A stretch of DNA of 64,000 nt from BJGV01 sp964196335 (GCA_965238155.1 OZ250175.1:1-64000), one strand, 5' to 3'; shown: positions 8,765 through 17,387, counted from the stretch's first letter. A program made the numbers and translations. The notes: generated from the sequence alone by a model not told the origin.

Positions 8765-9190
8765 GGCTCTGACGTGACCATCACCCATAGCGGTGAAATC
8801 TCAGCCACAGGAGACGATTCTGACGGTATTTCCTCGGAGGGTGATAACGCGGCCATCAGCAACAGCGGCACCATCTCAACGACAGGAGTCAGATCCCGCG
8901 GTATTTTCTCAAACGGCTCCGGCGCGACCATCACCCATAGCGGTGAAATCTCAGCCACAGGAGACGATTCTGACGGTATTTCCTCGGAGGGTGATAACGC
9001 GGCCATCAGCAACAGCGGCACCATAGAAATGAACGGGAATGACTCTGACGGTATTTCCTCGGAGGGTGATAACGCGGCCATCACCCATAGCGGTGAAATC
9101 TCAGCCACAGGAGACGATTCTGACGGTATTTCCTCGGAGGGTGATAACGCGGCCATCAGCAACCGCGGCACCATCTCAACCACAGGGGAT
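8765..9190 (+). repeat. 75-base passenger repeats of the autotransporter
   Basis: Several near-identical 75-base units encode the alternating 25-residue motifs ITHSGEISATGDDSDGISSE... and ISNSGTIS.... Blocks of more than 60 bases recur almost unchanged (for example starting near 8791, 8941 and 9091), which indicates recent expansion or gene conversion and favours copy-number change by recombination. Confidence 0.85.
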
Positions 9191-9214
9191 GGTGCGCACG
9201 GTATGTTTGCGGAA

Positions 9215-9222
9215 GGGGGGGG
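9215..9222 (+). repeat. G8 run at the second autotransporter frameshift
   Basis: Eight Gs lie inside the coding region, in GAA GGG GGG GGA. With nine Gs the reading continues as GMITNSGTISTTG into the beta-barrel segment. Tracts of this length are typical of contingency loci, so this is the stronger candidate for an on/off switch. Confidence 0.7.
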
Positions 9223-10732
9223 AGTCGGGGTATGATTACCAACAGCGGCACCATCTCAACCACAGGGGTTGGTGCGCACGGCATTTTTGCGGGGAGGGAC
9301 AGAGACATTACCATCAGTGGCAGTGTGTCTGTCACGGGTGAAGATTCCTACGCGGTGCGAGGCTCCGATGCGGGCGATCAGACACTGAATCTGTTGGAAG
9401 GAGCGAGAGTCGGACGGGTTAACCTGGGAGAGGATGTGGATGGACTCGACCATGATGTGGTGAACGTTTTTGCAGCGAGGCGCCCGCATTCGGCAACGTA
9501 CCTTTTTGAAGGGGCTGAGCAGATCAACCTGCTTGGCCCGGCACGAGCGGCAGTACGGAGTAGCACTGGTGATACCGTAGCGGTGATCGACCCGACGGGT
9601 TCTTCCGCCACCCGCATCACGCTGGGTGCGACTACAGGCCGGATTCACCGGCAGGTGTTTCAACGGCTCGCATCGGTACGGGGAAAATCGGCGAACCAAG
9701 GTGCCTGGGGGAGTTTTTTAGGAGGCTATACCAAGCGCGGGGGTGACGGCCTCGCGCAAGCCTGGAAGCATGATTTTTATGGCGGGGTCGGCGGGTTTGA
9801 TACCCGCCTGCGGGGCGGGCATCGGGTGGGCGTGTTTGCCGGGGGCGGGCGGGGACAGATCCGAACCTCTGCGGCTTCCGTCCGGGATGGTGCCAGCCGT
9901 GCCTTTTTCGGGGCCTATGGCCAGCAGGCACTGGCCGCGCATGCCCGGGGTAAATTGACCCTGGATGGTTCGGTACTGTTCGGATATGCCCGTCATGACA
10001 GTATGCGCAGAGTGCTGGATAATCTCACCGGATATGAGACAGCGAACGGGGACTACAACAGCTTTTATATCAGCCCGTCCTTAGCTCTTACGTATGTGCA
10101 GGCACTGGGCAGTGGATTTGAATTACGGCCCGGCGCACAAATTGCCTATACCTACGGGCATTTTGGTGCGCACACAGAGAACGGCACCACCACCTCCGAT
10201 ATCAGCTTCCGGGGCCGGGGGGTGAACATTGTGGATGGTCGCATGCAACTGGCACTGGCCCGGACCTTTGCTGATGACCGGGGAGAGATTGAGTGGCGTG
10301 GTGGCGCCACCCTCGCACAGTATAGTAACAGTAATGCCGGTGCCCGCCTGGGCGGCGGGCCGACAACCTCTTATCGGGTGCCGGGCGATGATGTGATTCA
10401 TGGTGGGTATACCGGGGTACGCCTGCACTACGCCATCAACGACTATACCACTGTAGGGGGTGATTTCGAATATGTCCGCAGATCGGGTCGGGAGGATTCG
10501 GTCCTGGGATATCTCAGGTATGCCGTTCAGTTCTGATACCGACCACATAAAATAAGATAGCAGGATCTCTGCCCTTCTGTACTACTAATATATACAGACA
10601 AGTTATTAATGGTCTCTTAAGGCGAATCATCGGATTCAGTTTGGTTTACACACAAGCACTCCGAGTCTTGCTTTCTTGTATTCTTCCACTTAGACTACAA
10701 GTAGAACTTCTTACCAGTGACCACATTAAGAA

Positions 10733-11416
10733 TTGACCATCCGGATTAATTGTGATCTGGGCGAATGTCTGACGCCTGACCCGGACGCAACCGTAATGCC
10801 GCTGACTGATATCGCCAATATCGCCTGTGGCGGGCATGCGGGAAATGATCACAGCATGAATAAGACGATACAACTCGCCCGGCAAAACAGGGTGAGAATC
10901 GGCGCACACCCCGGTTATCCGGATCCGGTCAATTTTGGCCGCGTTCGTCATAATCTGAGTGAGGAAGCGTTATTTGCCCTGATTACCCGCCAGGTTGTGC
11001 ATTTTCAGCAACTGTGCAGAGATCACAAGGTAACCCCTGAGTACATCAAACCCCATGGTGCCCTGTATCATCAGATGACGGCGGAGCCGTCCGTACTCAG
11101 GATAATTTGTCAGGTGATCAAAGCCACCGACCCGGATCTGCTACTGATCGTGCAGGCGGGGAGAAACAGTAAAGAGGTCAGCACAATCGCAGAAAAGGAA
11201 CACATCAGACTGATGTATGAAATGTTTGCGGACAGAGGGTATAACGGTGCTCAACTGATTGCCAGAGGAAAAAAAGGGGCAGTATTAGCTCAGCCGAAAG
11301 CCATTATCGAACAATACCGGCGATTTTTAAACGACCCGCCGTTCAAAGTTGATACCATTTGTTTTCACAGTGATAATCCGGCTTCCGTTCAGGCGTTACA
11401 ATTACTCCGTGTATAA
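10733..11416 (+). CDS. pxpA: 5-oxoprolinase subunit PxpA (LamB/YcsF family)
   Basis: PxpA is one component of the ATP-dependent PxpABC 5-oxoprolinase, which opens pyroglutamate to glutamate in the cytoplasm. The 227-residue product shows the family signatures INCDLGE (residues 5-11), NIACGGHAG, IGAHPGYPDPVNFGR, IKPHGALYH and FADRGYNGAQLIAR. It starts at TTG 10733, where the homology begins at once; it is slightly shorter than the usual 245-250 residues. It overlaps pxpB by eight bases and is co-transcribed with pxpB and pxpC. A broken copy of its first codons lies at 8033. The operon lies inside the accessory region, so acquisition by transfer is plausible. Confidence 0.92.
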   Translation: MTIRINCDLGECLTPDPDATVMPLTDIANIACGGHAGNDHSMNKTIQLARQNRVRIGAHPGYPDPVNFGRVRHNLSEEALFALITRQVVHFQQLCRDHKVTPEYIKPHGALYHQMTAEPSVLRIICQVIKATDPDLLLIVQAGRNSKEVSTIAEKEHIRLMYEMFADRGYNGAQLIARGKKGAVLAQPKAIIEQYRRFLNDPPFKVDTICFHSDNPASVQALQLLRV

Positions 11417-12092
11417 GATCGTTCCGGCAGGAGAGAATTCAGTCATTATCTATTTTGGTGAGGAAATTGATGCCCGCTTACCGGGGGAAATCGGATTTTT
11501 TGCCGCGAAGTTACAAAACCAGTTCAGCCACGTGATAATTGATTTGATTCCATCGTATACGTCGCTGCATATTACGTATGATCTCAGTCTGATTACGTAT
11601 CAGGATTTTTGTCATCAGGTTACCGGTAGTCTGCGTACTTATCAATATACTGCCAATCAGAGCTCGGGCAAGCGTATCGAAATCCCGGTATATTACGGTT
11701 CAGAGTCGGGTTTAGACCTTGCGCGGTTACTCATGCAAAAACATTTACGTCTGAATGAACTAATTACTATTCACTCAGCCAAAGAATACTTAGTGCATGC
11801 AATTGGGTTTATGCCTGGTTTTGCTTTTCTGGCGGAGGTGGAAGCATCCATACAAATGCCGAGACTGGCCACGCCACGGTTGCACATTCCGGCGGGTAGT
11901 GTGGGCATTGCGGATAATCAGACGGGGATCTATCCCGGCGACTCTCCCGGGGGCTGGAATATCATCGGGCGTACCCCGGTTGATTTGTCGGTACATAATG
12001 GTAACAATATTGAAAAATTCAGCGTGGGCGATACGGTAAAATTTATTCCTGTGGATAAAAATACATATTTGTCAGCAGGGGGCAAGCTGTGA
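11409..12092 (+). CDS. pxpB: 5-oxoprolinase subunit PxpB (KipI family)
   Basis: PxpB is the KipI-like subunit of 5-oxoprolinase. From the GTG at 11409 the product has 227 residues. The open frame reaches an ATG at 11349, but homology starts at VYKIVPAGENSVIIYFG, so the GTG is preferred. Family blocks are IEIPVYYGSESGLDL, HAIGFMPGFAFL, MPRLATPRLHIPAGSVGIA and YPGDSPGGWNIIGRTP. The start lies 8 bases inside the end of pxpA, and the stop overlaps the pxpC start as GTGA, the tight coupling expected for subunits made in step. Confidence 0.92.
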   Translation: MYKIVPAGENSVIIYFGEEIDARLPGEIGFFAAKLQNQFSHVIIDLIPSYTSLHITYDLSLITYQDFCHQVTGSLRTYQYTANQSSGKRIEIPVYYGSESGLDLARLLMQKHLRLNELITIHSAKEYLVHAIGFMPGFAFLAEVEASIQMPRLATPRLHIPAGSVGIADNQTGIYPGDSPGGWNIIGRTPVDLSVHNGNNIEKFSVGDTVKFIPVDKNTYLSAGGKL

Positions 12093-12994
12093 GCTTTGAA
12101 GTGGTACGGCCTGGTTTTTTATCTACTATTCAGGATTATGGCCGGTTCGGTTATGCCGGATATGGCATGAGTCCGTGTGGAGTGATGGATGAGCACGCCT
12201 GTTGCTGGGCAAACCACTTACTCAATAATCATTTTAACGACAGTGTGATTGAAATTACCTTTGGTGGCGTGGAACTGAGAGCTGAGGTCAGTACCTTGAT
12301 TAGTGTGACGGGTGCTGACTTAGATTTTGCAATCAATGCCAAATCAGCCCCGCTCCGGAGTGTTATTCCGGTTAAAAAAGGCGATATCCTCACATGGAAT
12401 ACACCCAAAAGCGGTATTCGTGCGTATCTGGCGGTGAAAGGTGGTTTTGATACTTTGTCGCTGTTCGGGTCCCGCTCGGTTAATCTACGGGAAAATATCG
12501 GATGCAAGTTAACACAAGGGGATCGTCTGCCTTGTAGGCCTTGTACAGAATTAAATCGTCGTCTGATGCCGCCGGGCTATATTCCTGATTACAATCAGAA
12601 CATTGTTCTGAGATTGTTACCGACGTATCAGTTCAGTCAATTCAGTTCCCGTCAGAAGCATATTTTCTTCAATCAGACGTATACGATCAGCCGGGCTCAC
12701 GACCGGACCGGGTGTCGTTTACATGGGGTACCTGTGGTTCCTGCAAAAGAAAAGATGATTTCCGAAGGAATCTCCTATGGCAGCGTGGAAATTGCCGGTG
12801 ACGGACTGCCTATTATTTTATTGAAAGACGCTCCGACCATTGGCGGTTATGCAAAAATTGGCACGGTATTTTCTCTCGATTTGCCCGGACTGGCACAAAA
12901 ACAGACCAACGCTAAGGTGAGATTTACGGTAATGAGGTTGGAACAAGCACAAACTGAGCGGGCAGCGTTTAATCGTTTTTTTGCGATTGGTTGA
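12089..12994 (+). CDS. pxpC: 5-oxoprolinase subunit PxpC (biotin-dependent carboxyltransferase-like)
   Basis: PxpC has the AHS2/KipA fold shared with urea amidolyase and biotin carboxyltransferases, and completes the PxpABC 5-oxoprolinase. The 301-residue product has VVRPGFLSTIQDYGRFGYAG at the N-terminus, then MDEHACCWANHLLNN, ITFGGVELRA, GIRAYLAVKGGFD and GSRS. Near the C-terminus are SEGISYGSVEIAGDGLPIIL and APTIGGYAKIGTV. The start is a GTG overlapping the pxpB stop. The frame is intact, unlike most neighbours to its right. Confidence 0.93.
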   Translation: MSFEVVRPGFLSTIQDYGRFGYAGYGMSPCGVMDEHACCWANHLLNNHFNDSVIEITFGGVELRAEVSTLISVTGADLDFAINAKSAPLRSVIPVKKGDILTWNTPKSGIRAYLAVKGGFDTLSLFGSRSVNLRENIGCKLTQGDRLPCRPCTELNRRLMPPGYIPDYNQNIVLRLLPTYQFSQFSSRQKHIFFNQTYTISRAHDRTGCRLHGVPVVPAKEKMISEGISYGSVEIAGDGLPIILLKDAPTIGGYAKIGTVFSLDLPGLAQKQTNAKVRFTVMRLEQAQTERAAFNRFFAIG

Positions 12995-13287
12995 ATTTGG
13001 TGGTTTCAGGTAATCAGTGCATTACAGGACAAAATTGGTGGCAGGGAAAAGAATAAACACGCTTGAAAAGACGCAAAGCTGGCAGAGGTGCGGTAAGCAA
13101 GGGCTCTTGCTTGGCAGAATGGAAAGACCCAGGCTTTGAGCTCAAGCGTGAAGCCAGCCTCAGTACACTGATCTGTTTGATCCCCGTCCCGTTCGGTGGT
13201 ATATTCAAATCCACTTGAAACGCCGAAGAACCAATATAAGGGTTATGCTGAGGTCTCTCTCACAATATCAGAAAGGCATCAAAAAGC
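12995..13287. other. Intergenic region with a hairpin and a GEMM-like block
   Basis: There is no gene here. It contains a perfect seven-base-pair hairpin AAGCAAG-GGCT-CTTGCTT (about 13096-13113). Twenty-odd bases before it is the block GACGCAAAGC, which is the conserved core of c-di-GMP-I riboswitches; the rest of the aptamer is not convincing. It may be a leader RNA, or a remnant, for the locus that starts at 13288. Confidence 0.35.
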
Positions 13288-13924
13288 ATGAGCTGGTACA
13301 ATATAGATTGTCAGATGCAAGAATACCGCGATGAGTTAAAGAAAATCGTCAAAATTGATCTGCTTGATGCGGACTGTCTGGCAACTAAAATATCATCGGA
13401 AATTAGGTTTATTGAACGAGACCAGAAGGAAAAACTCCGTCAAGCCACACCAGTGGAGCTCTGCCACAGACTTGATGAGCTGAAGGCAATCAAGGTTTTA
13501 TGGACCTGACCAGGCAATCAGGGCTTGATACCAAACCGGAAGTTGTACGGGCGAAGGTTATCATTCAGAACTATATTTGTTTTATTTACCTGTCTGACGC
13601 TTGTTTTTGGGTTTTACGCGAATGCGTGCACCTGGTTCAGTGGCGCAGAAGTGCGCGGAATTTCTGACGGATGACCTTATACATTTATTCAGGAACGCTG
13701 TTGCTCACTCTAACTGGAAATACAACAGCGACTTTTCCGCCTTGGAATATTGGGCAAAATGCGGGGATAAATCGTTGAAGAAGTTTACAGTAGATAACAA
13801 GAAGCTAGATTTTTGGCAAGCTTTCAGCCGATGCACTGCATACCGCGAGCTATTCCAACCTCTAACTGTAACGAACTGTATGTATCGGGAGTTTGAACTA
13901 CACCCAAAAAGCGAGAATACGTGA
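13288..13924 (+). pseudogene. HEPN-domain protein gene broken by two frameshifts
   Basis: Three frames join into one protein of roughly 210 residues. The first runs from ATG 13288 (MSWYNIDCQMQEYRDELKK...) to about 13503, the second from there to about 13630 (KPEVVRAKVIIQNYICFIYL), and the third to the stop at 13922-13924. The last part holds FRNAVAHSNWKY, a match to the HEPN RNase motif R-x4-6-H (RNAVAH), and LDFWQAFSRCTAYRELF. HEPN proteins often act as RNA-cleaving effectors in toxin or defence loci. The stop codon overlaps the GTG of the restriction-modification gene as GTGA, so the two were one translational unit. As the sequence stands it would not make the full protein. Confidence 0.72.
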
Positions 13925-16443
13925 ACCAGCGAGCTTTTGCCGACACAGCAGAGTTTTATCGCGTTGATGCTACCCGAAAGCTCGACCCGAAAAAACGTTC
14001 CGTTCTTGGACAGTATATGACGCCCGCACCGATAGGCCGCTTTATGGCGAGTTTGTTTGAGAACGTATCCGGTGACGTGCGGATTCTTGATGCTGGGGCG
14101 GGGGTTGGTTCACTGACCGCGGGCTTGATCGAAAGGCTATGCAGTGAAAACAGCGGGGCACGGTCGGTGGCGTTGACCTGCTATGAAATTGACCCCGTGT
14201 TAATTGTGTATCTGAAAAATACACTTACCGAAGCTGCAGCCCAATGTGCACTGTCTCAGATCACATGCACCACGCAAATATGTGAGATAGATTTCATTCT
14301 CGACAATCAATCAGGACAGCAACCTAGGATTTTTGATGCGAAAGAGTGGGTAAGAAAGGATTTCACTCACGCCATAATGAACCCGCCCTACAAGAAGATA
14401 AATTCCGCCTCCCCGCATCGTGCTGCTTTGCGAACAGCAGGCATTGAGACTTCTAATCTTTATACGGGCTTCATGTTTTTAGCCGCCCAGAGGCTTCAAG
14501 AGGGCGGGGAATTGGTTGCGATTGTTCCGCGATCCTTTTGCAATGGACCTTACTTCAAGCCGTTCAGGGAACAGTTTTTTGCAATGATGGCCTTGCGCCA
14601 TATCCACATATTCGATAAGCGTAATTCAGCCTTCAAGGGCGATGATGTCCTACAGGAAAATATCATTCTTTATGCGGTAAAAGGGGGAGACCGGAATAGC
14701 GTCAGGATTACGACGAGTTGGGGCGGCGACTTCGAGGTAGGAGACGGCGACGATTATGTAGCTCAAGATATGACGCAGCGGATTGTCGAATACAGTTCAG
14801 TGATCCGGCCAGGCGATCCTGATAAATTCGTACACATTGCTTCCAATGAGATGGAGCAGGGGATAATCGACCGGATGGACAGTTTTACGGACACGCTTGA
14901 TGATATTGGGCTAGAGGTATCGACAGGGCCAGTTGTTGATTTTCGGTTGAAAGACGATTTGAGAGAACAGCCGGAGAAAGGAACAGTGCCGCTTCTCTAT
15001 GCAGCACATTTTCAGGGTGGCACTTTTCAATGGCCAAAGGACATGAAAAAACCAAACGCCATTCGCGTATCAGACGATAGCCGAAGATGGCTTTGGCCGA
15101 ATGAAGGATATTATGTCCTGACGCGACGGTTTACCTCGAAAGAGGAACGCCGTCGGATTGTTGCGTCGATCTATGCATCAGACCTTTCCGGTGAGCTGGT
15201 CGGCTTCGAGAACCATCTGAATGTATTTCATGTCAGGCAGAAAGGGGTCTCACGAGAATTAGCCGTCGGTTTGAGCTTGTATCTCAACAGCAGTCTTGTG
15301 GATCGTTATTTCCGGCAATTTAACGGGCATACACAGGTCAACGCTACCGACTTGCGTTGGTTGCACTACCCGGAACGGAAAGTTTTGATGCGGATCGGGA
15401 AAAACATCGCAAGCGTCAAACTCTCCCAACAAGACATAGACACGATAATCGAGGAGGAGTTACAAAAAATGCCCGATAAAATCAATCCACTACAAGTGCA
15501 GCAGAAGATCGAAGAGGCGTTGCAAATCTTAAAGGCATTAGGAATGCCGAAAGGTCAGCATAATGATCGTTCAGCCCTCACTTTGCTTGCTCTTTTGAAC
15601 TTGAAAGCATCTGGCACATGGAAAGAACTGGACAAACCCCTTATGGGGATCACACCTATTATGGACTATACTCACAAGCATTACGGTAGGGAATATGCAC
15701 CGAATTCTCGTGAAACCTTCCGGCGGCAAACCATGCATCAGTTTGTTGAAGCGGGTATTTCTCTTTACAATTCTGACCAACCGGATCGACCAGTAAACAG
15801 CCCGAAAGCCTGCTACCAGATCAGCGAAGAAGCGTTTCAAGTCATTATAACCTTTGGCACAGAGCAATGGGATGCAACGCTCAAAACCTATCTTGAAGGG
15901 CAAGAGACCCTTGCAGCGAAATGGGCGAAACATCGTGAAATGCAGATGATTCCGGTGATGGTTGCCGATAATCACGAAATCACCCTCACGCCCGGTGCAC
16001 ATAGTGAACTGATAAAACAGATCCTCACAGAGTTTGCCCCGCGTTTCGCGCCTGCATCCGAAGTGATCTATGTCGGAGATACGGGCGATAAAGTGGGGTA
16101 TTTTCAGGTGGATCGGCTCGCCGAGCTTGGCGTTACGGTAGATCAGCATGGAAAAATGCCGGACGTAGTGCTGTATTTTACAGATAAAGATTGGTTGTTG
16201 CTAATTGAGTCAGTGACTAACCACGGCCCTGTTGATGCGAAGCGGCACAACGAATTGGCGGCTTTGTTCAAAGCGGCAAAATCTGGTTTTGTATATGTCA
16301 CCGCATTTCCTGATAGGGGTGTCATGGGGCGTTATTTGAGCGATATTTCTTGGGAAACCGAAGTGTGGTGTGCAGATGCGCCAACCCATCTTATTCACTT
16401 CAACGGCGAACGGTTTTTAGGGCCGTATGAGCACAAAGAATAA
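13921..16443 (+). CDS. Single-chain DNA methyltransferase/BsuBI-PstI-type restriction endonuclease
   Basis: An 840-residue fusion of both activities of a type II system. The N-terminal half is a gamma-type N6-adenine methyltransferase: GQYMTP at residues 30-35, SAM motif DAGAGVG at 57-63, catalytic NPPY at 154-157, then VAIVPRSFCNGPYFKPFREQ as in Eco57I-like enzymes. A middle segment (about 290-510) resembles a target-recognition domain. The C-terminal third is a BsuBI/PstI endonuclease domain: APASEVIYVGDTGDK, the acidic active-site pair MPDVVLYF (Asp748) and LIESVTNHGP (Glu763), and KSGFVYVTAFPDR. BsuBI and PstI cut CTGCAG; the same target here is inference. The start is a GTG overlapping the stop of the broken HEPN gene. 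The frame is intact, so the enzyme may be active. Confidence 0.88.
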   Translation: MNQRAFADTAEFYRVDATRKLDPKKRSVLGQYMTPAPIGRFMASLFENVSGDVRILDAGAGVGSLTAGLIERLCSENSGARSVALTCYEIDPVLIVYLKNTLTEAAAQCALSQITCTTQICEIDFILDNQSGQQPRIFDAKEWVRKDFTHAIMNPPYKKINSASPHRAALRTAGIETSNLYTGFMFLAAQRLQEGGELVAIVPRSFCNGPYFKPFREQFFAMMALRHIHIFDKRNSAFKGDDVLQENIILYAVKGGDRNSVRITTSWGGDFEVGDGDDYVAQDMTQRIVEYSSVIRPGDPDKFVHIASNEMEQGIIDRMDSFTDTLDDIGLEVSTGPVVDFRLKDDLREQPEKGTVPLLYAAHFQGGTFQWPKDMKKPNAIRVSDDSRRWLWPNEGYYVLTRRFTSKEERRRIVASIYASDLSGELVGFENHLNVFHVRQKGVSRELAVGLSLYLNSSLVDRYFRQFNGHTQVNATDLRWLHYPERKVLMRIGKNIASVKLSQQDIDTIIEEELQKMPDKINPLQVQQKIEEALQILKALGMPKGQHNDRSALTLLALLNLKASGTWKELDKPLMGITPIMDYTHKHYGREYAPNSRETFRRQTMHQFVEAGISLYNSDQPDRPVNSPKACYQISEEAFQVIITFGTEQWDATLKTYLEGQETLAAKWAKHREMQMIPVMVADNHEITLTPGAHSELIKQILTEFAPRFAPASEVIYVGDTGDKVGYFQVDRLAELGVTVDQHGKMPDVVLYFTDKDWLLLIESVTNHGPVDAKRHNELAALFKAAKSGFVYVTAFPDRGVMGRYLSDISWETEVWCADAPTHLIHFNGERFLGPYEHKE

Positions 16444-16954
16444 GAGTGCTTAATTATATAGTTACTCAAGGGGCTGTCCCAGATAGCACCGATTAGGTGT
16501 ACATGAGTAAGAGCAGATTAAGCAAGGCCAAAGCAATCGCACACACCAAATTCGCAGGGTAATCGTGGCAGAGAAATGGCTCTACTGGATGACCAGATTG
16601 AAAGAAGATTCCCAGTACGGATGAAGTGGCGCTTGAATCAGAAAGGCAAAAGATCCGGGATAAATATCACGTTAAACAAACATTGATAAAGCTAAAACTG
16701 TAGAAAAGATCAAAGCTGAAACAGCTTAAATATAAGTAACTTAATTAGTGAGAACTAACCGGCTCGCATAGCATGGTTTTTTGTGTCTGTTGAGGCGTTT
16801 TAAATGGAGGCAAAGCTTGAAAGCTATCTGATTCTGGGAGTGATATTGACGTACTGTATGGGCAGGGTTAATTCTAGGGAATTATATACTGATTGCCCCT
16901 AAAATTCAGGACAATGCTCAACCTTCTGTGTTGGGCAAGTGTCAGATAAATTCC
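16444..16954. other. Non-coding region with a possible insertion-sequence remnant
   Basis: At 16471 the sequence GGGGCTGTCCCAGATAGCAC resembles a transposon terminal repeat. It is followed at 16503 by ATG and a short basic peptide (MSKSRLSKAKAIAHTKFAG, then stop) like the start of a transposase. No matching inverted end and no further transposase motifs are visible. The rest (16,750-16,950) shows nothing. Confidence 0.35.
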
Positions 16955-17387
16955 CTATAATTTATAGTCAATAAGGCTTTGTAATAACTTTCTATTTGGT
17001 CTCTTTGAGTTATATATACTTTTCACACGCCATGAAGCTGTGTTTAACCAATTTGTATGATAACTTGCTTTTTCTATCAACTCATCATGTTCAATTAGAT
17101 ACCAACATTCATTGTGCGGAAAAGCCATAAACAAATCTTTTTTTGTATTTCTTGGCAATGGTTAATCTTGATTTTAACTGTACCTTCAGCGTGTTAATTC
17201 CGTCTTTGTGATAGGCGAGGAAATCCGCTCCCTGCCAATCATCAGTAAGCTTGATGCAGTTGAATCCGTAGTCAGCAAGTACCCCTGAAATCTTCTGGAA
17301 ATTGAAAGTTTCCTTTTGTCGGGCATTAAGTTTGTTGTATACAATCTTTTTAAATTTCATAGGTGCCGTTAGAATATTCTGAAGCAT
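16955..17387 (-). pseudogene. Small nuclease-like protein gene with a frameshift at an A-run
   Basis: The first part (ATG 17387, good AAGGAG site six bases upstream) encodes KISGVLADYGFNCIKL, then DWQGADFLAYHKDG and TLKVQLKSRLTIAKKY. The D...Q-L-K pattern resembles PD-(D/E)xK nuclease folds. The continuation is in another frame, DLFMAFPHNECWYLIEHDEL to the stop at 16955. The shift falls at seven As (minus strand, about 17137-17143); six As would restore a protein of about 140 residues. A programmed shift is not supported, because the zero frame does not place A-AAA-AAG correctly. The function is unknown; proteins of this kind are often small endonuclease-like hypotheticals. Confidence 0.6.

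Larger units (their letters stand above)
8400..10536 (+). pseudogene. Autotransporter adhesin gene interrupted by two frameshifts at G-runs (possibly phase-variable)
   Basis: Three consecutive frames make one autotransporter of about 712 residues if one base is added at each of two places. Segment one (from 8400) gives a signal peptide (cleavage near VAAQ/S) and the start of a beta-helix passenger. The frame is lost at GGGGG (8577-8581). Segment two (to 9235) holds 25-residue passenger repeats such as ITHSGEISATGDDSDGISSE, with 75-base DNA units nearly identical to one another. The frame is lost again at eight Gs (9215-9222). Segment three (to 10536) finishes the passenger and encodes a C-terminal outer-membrane beta-barrel ending in the aromatic YAVQF. 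Adding one G at both runs restores a single frame, so slipped-strand switching, true decay or homopolymer sequencing error are all possible. At 9232 an ATGA overlap might allow separate translation of the barrel part. Confidence 0.85.

Noticed and set aside
8740..9183. A 147-codon open frame on the minus strand of the autotransporter repeats
   Set aside because: It exists only because the 75-base repeats are open on both strands; the peptide is a shadow of the passenger repeats and has no domain.
16471..16560. A complete insertion sequence
   Set aside because: Only one possible terminal repeat and a 19-codon transposase-like start are visible, with no matching right end.
17130..17150. Programmed -1 frameshift at the A-run of the nuclease-like gene
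   Set aside because: The zero frame divides the run as AAA AAA AGA, not A AAA AAG, and the needed shift is +1 (or -2); simple indel is more likely.
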